DNA of 64,000 bases from Salinisphaera sp. T31B1 (GCF_040361275.1 NZ_APNH01000001.1:62001-126000); one strand, 5' to 3'. Shown: positions 8,928 through 18,688, counted from the first letter of the stretch. The notes: generated from the letters alone by a model not told the origin. Numbers and translations are program-made.

Positions 8928-10361
8928 TCACCGGCTGCCCCCCTCGGCTTTCGAGTCGGCGGTCTCGGCGCCGTGCAGATAGGCGTTGATACGCGCCAGC
9001 TCGTCGAAATCGAGCACGCCGGCAGCGCGGTTGAGCTGGAGCCGGGCCAGCGCGTGGTCGTACCAGGCGCGCTTGCGATCGGCCCGCCGGTCGACCAGCG
9101 TGATTTCCGCGGCGATCACATCCAGCACCGTGCGGTTACCCAGCTGATAGCCCGCCCGGGCAGCGTCCAGCGCGGTCGCGCCCGATGCGATCGCGCGGTC
9201 CAGCGCGGCCACCCGCCGGCGCGTGGCCCGAACATCGCGATAGGCGTTGTTGATATCGATCAGCAGTTGTCGACGGGCATCGATCAGATCCAAGCGCGAC
9301 TGCTCCGCGTTGTACTGGGCTTCGGCCACTGCGGCGGTGGTCGCCCCGCCGGAAAACAGCGGCATCTGCAGCTGCACTCCGATCGACTGGGTCTCGTCGA
9401 TGAGGTTGGCCTGGCCGCCGTTGGCACCGAAGGGGAACAGCTGTTCCTGGCGACCAATGCTGCCGACCAGGTCCACGGTCGGGAAATGGCCGCCACGCTG
9501 CGCGGAGACCTCCTGGCGCGCGGCCCGCCATTCGGCATCCGCGGCGGCCACCGAGGGCGAGCGCAGCATGGCCAGATCCAGCCAGTCCCGACGATCGCGC
9601 GTGGCCGTGTCGGCGGCCGGAAGCGACGTATCGGTGGCAATGCCCGACAGCGGCGACGGCGCACGACCGGTCAGGCCGATCAGCGCATCGCGCGCGGTGG
9701 CGAGTTCGTTTTCAGCGTCTATGGCATCGATCTCGGCGCTGTCCAGGCTCGATTGGGCCTCCTGCTGATCGGTGATCGGCTCGAGACCAGCATCGAATGC
9801 GGCATTGGCACGGTCGAGCTGGCGGCGGATCTGATCCTGCTGCTCGCGGGCGGCCTCAAGCGCATCGCGCGCGGCCAACACATCGAAATACGCCTGGCTC
9901 ACACGCACGATCAGCTCCTGTTCGGCGACCGACAGCGACAGCCGTGCGGCCTGGTGACGCGCAGCTGCGGCGTCCTTGTTCTGCCAGGCCGTCCAGTTGA
10001 ACAGCGGCTGGTTGAGATCCAGCGAATAGGAGTTCTGGGTCGAGGAGGTAGGCCCGCCATCGCCGGCGCCGAACAGCCCGCCCCCAAGCGCATCGCCGCC
10101 GTCCGGGCTTTCGAAGGTCTGATCCTGCCTCACCTCGGTATAACCGGCGCTGGCCGACAGCGATGGCAGTAGCTGCCCGCGTGCCTGACGATAACGCGCC
10201 CCTGCGGCGCCCGCCTCGGCTTTCGCGCTCAGCAGGTCGGTATCGTTGCGCAGTGCCTGGTCATAGGTGTCCAGCAGGTTCTGACCAGCGCCGGCCGGAA
10301 GCGCTGCCACCGTCAGGCACAGCCCGAGCGTCCACCAGAGCCGGATACCGATGACTCTCAC
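8928..10361 (-). CDS. TolC-family outer-membrane efflux channel
   Basis: The chosen start is the GTG at 10361, which overlaps the stop of the RND pump gene (GTGA), giving 477 residues. A signal peptide (IRLWWTLGLCLTVAALPAGA) precedes a TolC/OprM-type protein with two repeats of long amphipathic helices, for example EQELIVRVSQAYFDVLAARD and RRQLLIDINNAYRDVRATRR. It would form the outer-membrane exit duct for the RND pump. No lipobox cysteine is seen, so it is TolC-like rather than an OprM-type lipoprotein. It is the last gene of the four-gene operon. Confidence 0.9.
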   Translation of the reverse strand: MRVIGIRLWWTLGLCLTVAALPAGAGQNLLDTYDQALRNDTDLLSAKAEAGAAGARYRQARGQLLPSLSASAGYTEVRQDQTFESPDGGDALGGGLFGAGDGGPTSSTQNSYSLDLNQPLFNWTAWQNKDAAAARHQAARLSLSVAEQELIVRVSQAYFDVLAARDALEAAREQQDQIRRQLDRANAAFDAGLEPITDQQEAQSSLDSAEIDAIDAENELATARDALIGLTGRAPSPLSGIATDTSLPAADTATRDRRDWLDLAMLRSPSVAAADAEWRAARQEVSAQRGGHFPTVDLVGSIGRQEQLFPFGANGGQANLIDETQSIGVQLQMPLFSGGATTAAVAEAQYNAEQSRLDLIDARRQLLIDINNAYRDVRATRRRVAALDRAIASGATALDAARAGYQLGNRTVLDVIAAEITLVDRRADRKRAWYDHALARLQLNRAAGVLDFDELARINAYLHGAETADSKAEGGSR

Positions 10362-13300
10362 CTTGCGCCCCGCATGCGCGAGCGCCCGGCCCAGGCCTGG
10401 CTGGCGCGCGCCCCCAGGATGAGCAGACAGGGCGTGAGAATCAGCGTCAGCAGTGTCGAGAACAGCAGCCCACCCACGATCGCGGTCGCCAGCTGTGTCC
10501 ACCACTGCGTGGACGGGGCCCCGAAGGTGATCGAACGGCCGATGATATCCACGTTCATCTGCAGCACCATGGGCAACAGCCCCAGAATAGTCGTGACCGT
10601 GGTCAGCACCACCGGGCGCAGTCGTTCGGCGCCGGTCTGGCGCACCGCGTTCCAGGCATCCAGGCCGGCGGCGCGGTTCACGTTGTAGGTATCGATGAGC
10701 ACGATATTGTTGTTGACCACGATACCGGCGAGTGCGATCACGCCGATACCGCTCATCACCACGCCAAAGGGCTGGCCGGCGATGAGCAGTCCCAGCAACA
10801 CGCCGATGGTCGAGAACATCACCGCCGACAGGATCAAAAACGACTGGTAGAAACTGTTGAACTGGGTCAGTAGGATCACGCCGATCAGCGCCACGGCCAC
10901 CCCGAACGCGCGCGAAAGAAACGCCTCTGCCTCGGCTAGGTCCTCGCTTTCGCCCTTGAACGTCAGGCTCGCTCGCGGATCCAGCTGTGCGGCCTCGACG
11001 TTGGCCTCGATCCAGTGCCGGAGCGATACGAGCTGATCGGCGACCAGGCGGTCGGCGGCCACTCCGGCGTCCACGGTGACCGTGCGCTGGCCGTCGGTAC
11101 GCTCGATGTTCTCAACCTTGGGCGCCGGCTCTCGCTCGACGAAGTTGCTCATGGGTACCAGCCCGCGCTCGGTCTGGACCCGTAACGCGTCCAGCGCGGC
11201 CAGACTGCGATCGCGTTCAGGGTAGCGGACACGGATATCCAGCTCGTCGGCGGCATCGTCCGGGCGGTATTCACCGACCTTGATACCCTGCGTGACCAGC
11301 TGGATGGCCTGGCCGATGGTCGCGACATCGGCCCCGAACCGGCTCGCCTGGGCCCGGTCGACGTTCATGCGCCATTCCAGGCCCTGGGTCGAGCGGCTGT
11401 CCTGAATATCGGTGAAGCCCCCGACCTCGGCCATGCCGCGGCGCACGAAGGCGGTCGCGGTCTCGAGTGCGGCCATGTCCGGTCCGGCGATCTGAATCTC
11501 GATCGGCTTGGCCTGGGTCGGCCCCTGGCTCTGTTGCTGCACATCCGTGCGCACCCCGGGAATGTCGGCCACGGCGCGCCGCAGTTCCGAGAGCACCTCG
11601 GCGGCCGGACGGCGCACGTCCCAGGGCTTGAACTCCAGCTGCACCTGGCCGATCACGTCATCGCCCGTACCCTGGCGGAACGCATTGCCGCTCGTGCCGA
11701 CCCGCGTGTAGACCGACTCGAAAGCGTGCATGGCCAGCGCCCTGGCCTCCACCTGGCGTACCAGTCGATCGGCCTCGTCGACCGACAGCTGGCCGCGTGC
11801 ATGGACCTGGATGACCGCGTTGTCGGGCGCGATGTCCGGAAAGAACTCCACGCCGCGACCGAAACTGGTATAGGCGATGATCGCTGCGAAGAACAGAAAC
11901 ACTGCGCCGAACACCGTCTTGCCGGCATGACGGGCGAACATCTCCAGCAGCCGCACGTAGACGCCGGTCGCCCCTCGTAGCGGCTGGCCCGGCTGCCAGA
12001 TCGCCGCGGCACCGCCCGGCGCGGCTCCGCCGATCACAGCACCCAACGTGGGCACGAAGATCATGGCCATGAACAAAGACGCCGTCAGCACCGCGATCAG
12101 GGTGATCGGCATATAGCGCATGAACTCGCCGACCATGCCCGGCCAGAAAAGCAGCGGCGCGAAGGCGGCCAGCGTGGTGGCGGTGGACGACACGATCGGC
12201 CAGGCCATGCGCTGGGCGGCGTGCATATAGGCCGAGCTGCGCGATTCGCCCTCGGCCAGAAACCGATCGGCCAGTTCGACCACCACGATCGCGCCGTCGA
12301 CCAGCAGCCCGAGCGCGAGAATCAACGAGAACAGCACCACGATGTTGACCGACAGGCCCAGCATCGCCAGTACCAGGATACCCAGCAGAAACGAGCCGGG
12401 GATCGAGACGCCGACCAGCGTGCCGGCCCGCAGTCCCAGTATGCCCACGATCACGATCATCACCAGCAGGATTCCGCTGACGACGTTGTTCTGCAGATCG
12501 CCCAGCAGATCGACCACGTCCTCGGAGGCGTCCTGCGAGAAGTTCACGCGCACGGCGTTCGGCCAGGTACTGGCCATGCGCTCGACCGCCGTGCGCACCG
12601 CCGCGTTCGTATCGATGATGTTCGCGCCGATACGTTTGGTGATCTCCAGCGCCAGGGTAGGCTGACCGTTGAGTCGGGCAAAGCCTTCGCGATCGGCAAA
12701 CGCGCGCCGCACGGTCGCCACATCGGCGACCGTGACCACGCGCCCGTCGACCCGCTTGATCGCGGTATTGCGCAGCGCATCCAGATTGTCGATGACGCCC
12801 GGCACCTTGATCGAGAACTCGCCGGCCCCCGAGCTCAGCGACCCGGCAGGGACCAGCTGGTTGTTCTGCTGGACCGAATTGAACACCTGATCCAGCGACA
12901 GTCGATAGGTTTCGAGCTTGAGCGGATCGATATTGATCTCGATCTGTTCATCGCGGTCGCCGGCGATATCGGCCTCGAGTACGCCAGGAATCGCCTCGAC
13001 CGTATCCTGGACATTCTCGGCCAGACTCACCAGCACACGCTCGGAGACATCGCCGTACAGGTTGACCACCAAGACCGGAAACAACGCGACGTTGACCTGC
13101 TCGACGACGGGCTCGTCGGTCTCGTCCGGCAGATCGGCCTTGGCGATATCGACCTGGTTGCGCACGTCGTCCAGCGCATCGTCGGGATCGAACCCGGCCT
13201 CGAACTCCAGGATCACGCTGGCATGCCCCTCGGATGCGGTGGCACTCAACTCCTTGAGGCCCTCGATCGAACGCAACTCCTGTTCCATCGGCTTGACCAG

Positions 13301-13489
13301 CAGGCGCTCGGCGTCCTCCGGCGAGATGCCCTGATGGGTCATCGAGACATAGATCGTCGGAATCGTGATGTCCGGCGACGATTCCTTGGGGATATCGCGA
13401 TAAGCCATGGCGCCGGCGACGAGAATCACCACCAGCCCCAGCACGACGGTTCGCGGCCGTGAAAAGGCCGCGGCGATCAGGGCGTTCAT
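10358..13489 (-). CDS. RND-family efflux pump inner-membrane subunit
   Basis: Protein of 1043 residues, the usual length for an AcrB-type proton-driven exporter. It has an N-terminal transmembrane helix, a large periplasmic loop (FEAGFDPDDALDDVRNQVDIA), TM2-6, a second loop and TM7-12 (GIGVIALAGIVVNNNIVLID). In TM4, near residue 397, the motif is LLVDGAIVVVEL, so the Asp-Asp pair known from AcrB is Asp-Gly here. This is seen in some other RND branches and may mean a different proton relay. It overlaps both neighbours by 4 nt. The substrate is unknown. Confidence 0.93.
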   Translation of the reverse strand: MNALIAAAFSRPRTVVLGLVVILVAGAMAYRDIPKESSPDITIPTIYVSMTHQGISPEDAERLLVKPMEQELRSIEGLKELSATASEGHASVILEFEAGFDPDDALDDVRNQVDIAKADLPDETDEPVVEQVNVALFPVLVVNLYGDVSERVLVSLAENVQDTVEAIPGVLEADIAGDRDEQIEINIDPLKLETYRLSLDQVFNSVQQNNQLVPAGSLSSGAGEFSIKVPGVIDNLDALRNTAIKRVDGRVVTVADVATVRRAFADREGFARLNGQPTLALEITKRIGANIIDTNAAVRTAVERMASTWPNAVRVNFSQDASEDVVDLLGDLQNNVVSGILLVMIVIVGILGLRAGTLVGVSIPGSFLLGILVLAMLGLSVNIVVLFSLILALGLLVDGAIVVVELADRFLAEGESRSSAYMHAAQRMAWPIVSSTATTLAAFAPLLFWPGMVGEFMRYMPITLIAVLTASLFMAMIFVPTLGAVIGGAAPGGAAAIWQPGQPLRGATGVYVRLLEMFARHAGKTVFGAVFLFFAAIIAYTSFGRGVEFFPDIAPDNAVIQVHARGQLSVDEADRLVRQVEARALAMHAFESVYTRVGTSGNAFRQGTGDDVIGQVQLEFKPWDVRRPAAEVLSELRRAVADIPGVRTDVQQQSQGPTQAKPIEIQIAGPDMAALETATAFVRRGMAEVGGFTDIQDSRSTQGLEWRMNVDRAQASRFGADVATIGQAIQLVTQGIKVGEYRPDDAADELDIRVRYPERDRSLAALDALRVQTERGLVPMSNFVEREPAPKVENIERTDGQRTVTVDAGVAADRLVADQLVSLRHWIEANVEAAQLDPRASLTFKGESEDLAEAEAFLSRAFGVAVALIGVILLTQFNSFYQSFLILSAVMFSTIGVLLGLLIAGQPFGVVMSGIGVIALAGIVVNNNIVLIDTYNVNRAAGLDAWNAVRQTGAERLRPVVLTTVTTILGLLPMVLQMNVDIIGRSITFGAPSTQWWTQLATAIVGGLLFSTLLTLILTPCLLILGARASQAWAGRSRMRGAR

Positions 13490-14619
13490 GCGCCGGGCAC
13501 GGCGTCCACGCCTTCGCGCTCGCCTACCGCGCCGGCTCGCGCGGCAGTCGGCGCATCGACCACCCGCACGGCATCGCCGGCACGCACGAAGCCCTGGCCG
13601 GCGGTAATCAACTCGACCGTCGGCGGCAGCCCGGCCAGCCAGAGCGACCCACCGTCGGACTTGACGATATCGGCGGGGTAGAACACGACCGTGCCGTCCT
13701 CGCCGACCGTCTTGATACCCATATTGCCGGACTCGTCGAGCGTGAGCAGGTCGGCGGCCACCGCGTGCGCACGGACCTGTTCAAGCGGCAGCATCAGCTT
13801 GGCGGATGCACCGGCGACCAATCGCCCCTCGGGGTTGTCGATCTCCAGTTCCACGGGGTAAGTCCGGGTTTCTGGATCGGCCTCGGTAGCGACATAACGG
13901 ACCCGCCCTTCGACCAGCCGCCCGTCGATCAGCCGGGCCCGCCCGGGCTGGCCCGGCTCGACGAAGGCGACATCGGCCTCGGACAAATCCCCGGCAACCA
14001 CGAATGGATCCTGCTGGATGACCCGGGCGACCTCGTCGCCGACGCCCAGATAGTCGCCGACCTCGACCGGACGTGTTTCCAGCACGCCGGCGAACGGCGC
14101 GCGTACGACCGTATTGTCGATATCCTGCTGGACCTCGGCCAGCCGCGCGCTGGCGGCCTCCAGATCGGACTTGGCCTGGGCGAGATCGGTGCGGGTCTGG
14201 TAGCCCCTTTCCGACATGCGTCGCACTGCCTCGTACTGCAGACGACGCTGTTCCACCACGGCCCGGGCTTCGCTACGAGCCGCGGCCCGATCGTCGATGG
14301 CGATACGGACGAGCAGGTCGCCGCTGGCTACGCGGCTGCCGCGCTCGGCGCCGATCGACTGCACCCGGCCCGCGGTACGGGCACGAAGGGTCACGGCCCG
14401 GTCCGGAGCGGTCACCCCGTTGAGTTCGGCTTCCCGCCAGACGGTCTCGGCATCGGACTTACGCGTGGATACGCCGACGGCCTGCGGCGCGTTCGTTTCG
14501 GCCGGCTCGGACGGGCTGCCGGTTCGATCGCCGAGCATGCCGGAGGCCAGCCAGCCCGCCAGTACGGCGACGATCAGCGCAACGATCCAGATCGGCCGGA
14601 TACCGCCCGACTTAGCCAC
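13486..14619 (-). CDS. RND periplasmic adaptor (membrane fusion protein)
   Basis: Protein of 377 residues from a GTG start at 14619; no closer ATG fits. A single N-terminal membrane anchor (residues about 10-28) is followed by the lipoyl / hairpin / beta-barrel order of HlyD-AcrA adaptors: TLRARTAGRVQSIGAERGSR, a coiled-coil hairpin (about 110-165), then APFAGVLETRPVEVGDYLGV. It connects the RND pump with the TolC-like channel. Its start lies inside the end of the regulator gene (8-nt overlap) and its end overlaps the pump gene (ATGA), so translation is probably coupled. Confidence 0.92.
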   Translation of the reverse strand: MAKSGGIRPIWIVALIVAVLAGWLASGMLGDRTGSPSEPAETNAPQAVGVSTRKSDAETVWREAELNGVTAPDRAVTLRARTAGRVQSIGAERGSRVASGDLLVRIAIDDRAAARSEARAVVEQRRLQYEAVRRMSERGYQTRTDLAQAKSDLEAASARLAEVQQDIDNTVVRAPFAGVLETRPVEVGDYLGVGDEVARVIQQDPFVVAGDLSEADVAFVEPGQPGRARLIDGRLVEGRVRYVATEADPETRTYPVELEIDNPEGRLVAGASAKLMLPLEQVRAHAVAADLLTLDESGNMGIKTVGEDGTVVFYPADIVKSDGGSLWLAGLPPTVELITAGQGFVRAGDAVRVVDAPTAARAGAVGEREGVDAVPGA

Positions 14620-15100
14620 GATCTGGGTCTGAGTCGCTGACGGCGTGATCGGACGACAGCCGCTCGATCAGGTCGCGGGTATGGTCGCGGGCGACATCCA
14701 CGAAACGGTGCATGTCGGCCAGTCGCTCGCGCGCGCCCGGCCAGCTGTCGGGCAGGTCACGCTCGGTCGCGGCCAGCGATTCGCTGAGCGTGCCCATGCG
14801 CGTGACATAGCCTTCAAGCATGCGCAAATAGTGCCGTTCGGCCAGTCGGTAGTAGTCCTGCCGATCGCCGGGCACGGCGGTGGCTTCGAGCACGCCCAAA
14901 CCGTGCAGAATTCGTGCATTGGTGCTGATGCTGGCCTTGGAGACCTGTAGATCCACCGCCAGCCGGTTCAGGCTGGCCGGCCCGCCGTGAATGATGAAAT
15001 AGCCGAGCATGCGGCCGGCGATACGGGGCAGGCCGTCGGCTTGCGCCGACAGGCCCATGCGTTCGATAAAGTCGGCGACAGCCGCAGGCGTTTCGTTCAT
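14612..15100 (-). CDS. GbsR/MarR-type transcriptional regulator of the efflux operon
   Basis: From the ATG at 15100 the protein has 162 residues. It has a winged-helix core (MLGYFIIHGGPASLNRLAVD, then LQVSKASISTNARILHGLGV) and a helical C-terminus that probably dimerises. The pattern fits GbsR-type (MarR superfamily) regulators. The frame is open for another 28 codons upstream, but this would cover the palindromic promoter region. It is the first gene of the efflux operon, which suggests autoregulation through the palindromes at 15128-15157. Confidence 0.82.
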   Translation of the reverse strand: MNETPAAVADFIERMGLSAQADGLPRIAGRMLGYFIIHGGPASLNRLAVDLQVSKASISTNARILHGLGVLEATAVPGDRQDYYRLAERHYLRMLEGYVTRMGTLSESLAATERDLPDSWPGARERLADMHRFVDVARDHTRDLIERLSSDHAVSDSDPDRG

Positions 15101-15127
15101 GGCGGCGACATTAGCCAGCGCCGAAAT

Positions 15128-15157
15128 TTCAGTCAATACTGAATGTTCTGAATCAGA
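15128..15157. promoter_or_regulatory. Two adjacent palindromes, probable operator of the efflux operon
   Basis: TTCAGTCAATACTGAA (15128-15143) is a perfect 6-4-6 inverted repeat. Three bases later, TCTGAATCAGA (15147-15157) is a perfect 5-1-5 palindrome. They sit 28-57 bp upstream of the regulator's ATG, in an AT-rich patch where the minus-strand promoter should be. A tandem site of this size suits binding by two dimers of the MarR-type regulator encoded just downstream. Binding is inferred. Confidence 0.6.
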
Positions 15158-15251
15158 CTCGACGACGGATCGAGAGTGGCTCAACCGCCCGGCTTGGCCG
15201 CCGGGGCTCTATACTCGGGGCATGGCCCCGCTCGGCAACCGGCGACCTCTC

Positions 15252-15554
15252 ATGCGCAAGCGATCGCACTATCCCCGCATGGATCCGGATACGCTCATTA
15301 CACGCGACTGGCTGGCACTCAGCCGCACACGCCTGGCCAACGAGCGGACGCTGCTGGCCTATCTGCGAACCAGCGTATCGCTGATCGGGCTGGGTCTGAT
15401 CATGGCCAAATGGTTCGATCATCGACTGGTGGTCTACACCGGTATCGCGCTGGCCGGTCTGGGCATTCTGGTGGTACTCATCGGCGGCTGGCGTTTTGTC
15501 CAGGAGAGCCGGCGCTGTCGCGTGACCGCAGCCGAAGACCCCGGTCACGATTGA
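15252..15554 (+). CDS. DUF202 family small membrane protein
   Basis: About 100 residues from the ATG at 15252. Other in-frame ATGs lie at 15222 and 15279, and the choice is not certain. A TATACT box at 15210-15215 would make 15222 nearly leaderless. The DUF202 signature is clear: LALSRTRLANERTLLAYLRTS followed by two transmembrane helices (SVSLIGLGLIMAKWF and VVYTGIALAGLGILVVLIGG). The function is not established; related domains occur in YidH-like and vacuolar transporter chaperone proteins. The gene stands alone between the efflux regulator (divergent) and the HAD phosphatase. Confidence 0.75.
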   Translation: MRKRSHYPRMDPDTLITRDWLALSRTRLANERTLLAYLRTSVSLIGLGLIMAKWFDHRLVVYTGIALAGLGILVVLIGGWRFVQESRRCRVTAAEDPGHD

Positions 15555-15653
15555 CAGGGCGGGCGTTCGCCGCCGGTCGGCTGGACACGCCCGGCTTGTG
15601 TTGGGCCCAGGCGCCCCCACACCCGGCTGTCTGAGCCTTCGACCACTCCGGCC

Positions 15654-16331
15654 ATGCCCCGAACCGATGCATCATCCGCACGTCTGCCGATCGCTGGCGT
15701 GATCTTCGACTGCGACGGCACGCTCGTCGATAGCGAGCCCCTGAACGCGCGCGGCGTGGCGGACCTGTTCGCGACCGATCACGGCGTGACGCTCGATGCA
15801 CGAGCGATCGAGGCCGAGTTCCGGGGCGGGCGCTTCGAAACCATGACCCGCACGCTCGCCGAACGTCACGACGTGCAGCTCGCCAACGATTTCACCGAGC
15901 GCTATCGCCAGCACATGTATGACCTGTTCGAGCGCGAACTGAAGGCCATGCCGGGCGTGCATGACGCCATCCAAGCGATCGACCTGCCGAAATGTGTCGC
16001 CTCCAGCGGCCCGGAGAAGAAACTCGGCGTGGCCCTGAACTCGACGGGGCTGGCAGACTACTTCGGCGAGCTGGTATTCAGCGCCTATACCATCGGCGCC
16101 TGGAAGCCGGAGCCCGATCTGTTCCTGCTGGCCGCAGCGGCAATGGATGTCGAACCGTCTGCCTGTGCGGTGATCGAGGACAGCGATGCCGGCGTAGAGG
16201 CCGGCCGCCGCGCCGGCATGCGCGTGTTCGGCTACGACCCCGGTGGCGCGATCGGCCATCACCCGGCCGCGAGACTGACCCGTTTCACCGATTTCAACGA
16301 CCTGCCGGGTCTGATCACGGCCGCGCGCTAG
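15654..16331 (+). CDS. HAD-superfamily hydrolase, subfamily IA (phosphoglycolate/beta-PGM-like)
   Basis: Protein of 225 residues. Motif I is FDCDGTLVDSE (residues 18-28) with the nucleophilic aspartate. A four-helix cap follows, then motif II in CVASSGPEKK, a motif III lysine in AWKPEPDLFL, and motif IV VIEDSDAGVEAG. It is a Mg-dependent phosphatase or phosphomutase acting on a small phosphorylated metabolite, closest in pattern to YqaB/YfdR or beta-phosphoglucomutase-like enzymes. The substrate cannot be told from sequence. It is unlikely to belong to the ars operon, since a promoter region separates them. Confidence 0.88.
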   Translation: MPRTDASSARLPIAGVIFDCDGTLVDSEPLNARGVADLFATDHGVTLDARAIEAEFRGGRFETMTRTLAERHDVQLANDFTERYRQHMYDLFERELKAMPGVHDAIQAIDLPKCVASSGPEKKLGVALNSTGLADYFGELVFSAYTIGAWKPEPDLFLLAAAAMDVEPSACAVIEDSDAGVEAGRRAGMRVFGYDPGGAIGHHPAARLTRFTDFNDLPGLITAAR

Positions 16332-16418
16332 GACTTACGACGCCGCCGACGCCCGGCGCACGGGACCACGGCATCCGATCCGGCTTGCAATATGCGGTGC
16401 GCGGTATATTCTGCCGTC

Positions 16419-16442
16419 CGTATATATGGAAACCCATATACG
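16419..16442. promoter_or_regulatory. Inverted repeat in the ars promoter, probable ArsR operator
   Basis: CGTATAT (16419-16425) and ATATACG (16436-16442) are perfect inverted arms with a 10-bp spacer; the pairing nearly continues inward (ATGG/CCAT offset by two bases). It lies 87-110 bp upstream of arsR in an AT-rich island inside GC-rich DNA. ArsR repressors bind AT-rich imperfect palindromes of this kind upstream of their own gene. The operator role is inferred. Confidence 0.55.
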
Positions 16443-16528
16443 ACAATGAACGATCGCCAAAGCCCTGAATCGTGGCGCATCGGAGCGCCTGTGCCTGAGC
16501 CTACCGACGACTTGTCCCGCCTTGAGCC

Positions 16529-16915
16529 ATGAGCGCACCCGCCACCACGCCGCGTTGGGCGCTTGCCTCGTCAACCGAGACGCTTTTTCAGGCCCTGGCC
16601 GACGACACACGTCTGCGCTGTCTGGCACTGATCGTCATCCACGGCGAGCTGTGTGTCTGCGAGCTGGTTCATGCGCTTCAACTCTCGCAGCCCAAGATTT
16701 CGCGCCATCTCAAGCGGCTGCGCGAGGCCGGCCTGGTCGCCGATCGGCGCGAACGTATCTGGGTGTATTACCGGCTGGCCGACACGTTGCCTTCATGGGC
16801 GCGCACGACGCTGGATGCCGTGATCGCCGAACACGGCAACCGCCCGCCGTTCGTCGACGACGCCCGCCGACTGGCGCATATGCCCGACCGCCCGGACGGC
16901 CGCTGCAGCAACTGA
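16529..16915 (+). CDS. arsR: ArsR-family arsenic-responsive repressor
   Basis: Protein of 128 residues with the ArsR/SmtB winged helix. The metal-site helix reads ELCVCELVHAL, followed by the recognition helix SQPKISRHLKRLREAGLV. In E. coli ArsR three cysteines (CVCDLC) bind As(III); here only the CVC pair is present and the third is replaced by valine, so the protein would need two-cysteine binding or another third ligand. It is the first gene of arsRCBH, 26 bp before arsC. Confidence 0.92.
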   Translation: MSAPATTPRWALASSTETLFQALADDTRLRCLALIVIHGELCVCELVHALQLSQPKISRHLKRLREAGLVADRRERIWVYYRLADTLPSWARTTLDAVIAEHGNRPPFVDDARRLAHMPDRPDGRCSN

Positions 16916-16941
16916 TTCGCCCCGCTGTTCAAGGACTTTCG

Positions 16942-17364
16942 ATGAATATTCTCTACCTGTGCACCGGCAACAGCTGCCGCTCGCAAATGGCCGAAGGCTG
17001 GACCCGGCATCTGGGCGGGGACGCGATCGCCGTGCGCTCGGCGGGCCTGGAGGCCCACGGGCTGAACCCGAACGCGGTCGCGACCATGGCTGCGGCCGGC
17101 GTAGATATCTCTGGCCAGCAGTCGGCGATCCTGGCCGACGCCGATCTCGACTGGGCCGATCGGGTGATCACGGTCTGTGGCCACGCCGACGCGCACTGCC
17201 CGCTACTGCCGGGCGGCACGAACAAGCAGCACTGGCCGATCGACGATCCGGCCGGGGCGACTGGCAGCGACGCCGAAATCGCCGCCATATTCGCCGATAC
17301 GCGCGATCGTATTCGCGAGCACGTTCGCGCCCTGCTCGCCGAGCAAGGGGCTACGTCCCGCTAG
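16942..17364 (+). CDS. arsC: Arsenate reductase, thioredoxin-coupled (low-MW phosphatase fold)
   Basis: Protein of 140 residues beginning [19 protein letters not shown]. This is the phosphatase P-loop with nucleophile Cys7 and also Cys12. The redox pair Cys79 and Cys86 lies in [17 protein letters not shown], as in the S. aureus pI258-type enzymes, followed by HWPIDDPAG. It reduces As(V) to As(III), with the resulting disulfide reduced by thioredoxin, and supplies the substrate for ArsB. It is separated from arsB by 28 bp. Confidence 0.95.
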   Translation: MNILYLCTGNSCRSQMAEGWTRHLGGDAIAVRSAGLEAHGLNPNAVATMAAAGVDISGQQSAILADADLDWADRVITVCGHADAHCPLLPGGTNKQHWPIDDPAGATGSDAEIAAIFADTRDRIREHVRALLAEQGATSR

Positions 17365-17392
17365 CCCGGCCTATCGCTGCCCAGGATCGTTC

Positions 17393-18688
17393 ATGACCGT
17401 CATCGCCATTCTGATCTTCGTCGCCACGCTGACGCTGGTGATCGCCCAGCCGCGCGGGCTGGGCATCGGCTGGAGTGCCGCGGCCGGTGCGATCGTCGCA
17501 CTCGCCACCGGCGTGGTGGGCGTCGGCGATGTCGCCACGGTCTGGGGCATCGTCTGGAATGCGACTTTCACCTTCGTGGCGATCATCCTGATCAGCCTGA
17601 CGCTCGATGAAGCCGGGTTCTTCGAATGGGCGGCTCTGCATGTCGCCCGCTACGGCGGCGGGCGCGGCCCGCGCCTGCTGGTGCTGGTCATGCTGCTGGG
17701 CGCGCTGGTCTCGGCGGTATTCGCCAACGACGGGGCGGCGCTCATCCTCACGCCGATCGTGTTCGAAATGCTGCTCGCGCTCGGGTTTTCGGCCGGGGCC
17801 ACGCTGGCGTTCGTGATGGCCGCCGGCTTCATCGCCGATACCGCCAGCCTGCCGCTGGTGATCTCGAACCTGGTCAATATCGTCTCGGCGGATTTCTTCG
17901 ATCTGGGCTTCGGCCGCTATGCCGCGGTAATGACGCCGGTCTATATCGTCTCGGTGCTCGCCTCGATCGGCATGGTCTATGCCTATTTCCGGCGCGATAT
18001 CCCGGCGCGATTCGACCCGAGCGACCTACGCGAGCCGCAGTCCGCGATCCGCGACCCGGCCGTGTTCGCCGCCGGCTGGTGGGTACTGGGCCTGCTGCTG
18101 GTCGGCCTGTTCGTCGCCGAGCCGCTGGGCGTGCCGGTGAGCGCGGTCGCGGCCATCGGCGCGGCCGTGCTGCTGGCGGTCGCCGCCCGCGGGCATGTGG
18201 TCGACAACGTCAAGGTCATCCGCGGCGCGCCCTGGGATATCGTGGTCTTCTCGCTGGGCATGTATCTGGTGGTCTACGGCCTGCAGAACGTGGGCCTGAC
18301 CACCCAGCTCGCTGCCCTGCTGGACCTGCTGTCCAACCAGTCGCTATGGGTGGCGACCATCGGCACCGGCTTTATCGCCGCGTTCCTTTCGTCGATCATG
18401 AACAACATGCCCACGGTGCTGGTGGTGGCCCTGTCGATCGATGCCAGCCAGGTCTCCGATCTCACCCAGCAGGCGATGATCTATGCCAACGTGGTCGGCT
18501 CGGATCTCGGGCCCAAGATCACGCCGATCGGCAGTCTCGCCACCCTGCTCTGGCTGCACGTGCTCGCCCGCAAGGGCCTGACCATCGGCTGGGGCCAGTA
18601 TTTCAGGATCGGCCTCGTGCTGACGGTGCCCGTGCTGCTCGTCACCCTGACCGCGCTGGCCGGCTGGCTGGTGGTGCTGGGCCGGTGA
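17393..18688 (+). CDS. arsB: Arsenite efflux transporter ArsB
   Basis: Protein of 431 residues with about 12 transmembrane segments, matching E. coli ArsB over its length: [57 protein letters not shown] and [20 protein letters not shown]. It exports As(III) or antimonite as a secondary transporter; no arsA ATPase gene is present. The start at 17393 places the first membrane segment at the N-terminus; longer frames run back into arsC. Confidence 0.96.
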   Translation: MTVIAILIFVATLTLVIAQPRGLGIGWSAAAGAIVALATGVVGVGDVATVWGIVWNATFTFVAIILISLTLDEAGFFEWAALHVARYGGGRGPRLLVLVMLLGALVSAVFANDGAALILTPIVFEMLLALGFSAGATLAFVMAAGFIADTASLPLVISNLVNIVSADFFDLGFGRYAAVMTPVYIVSVLASIGMVYAYFRRDIPARFDPSDLREPQSAIRDPAVFAAGWWVLGLLLVGLFVAEPLGVPVSAVAAIGAAVLLAVAARGHVVDNVKVIRGAPWDIVVFSLGMYLVVYGLQNVGLTTQLAALLDLLSNQSLWVATIGTGFIAAFLSSIMNNMPTVLVVALSIDASQVSDLTQQAMIYANVVGSDLGPKITPIGSLATLLWLHVLARKGLTIGWGQYFRIGLVLTVPVLLVTLTALAGWLVVLGR

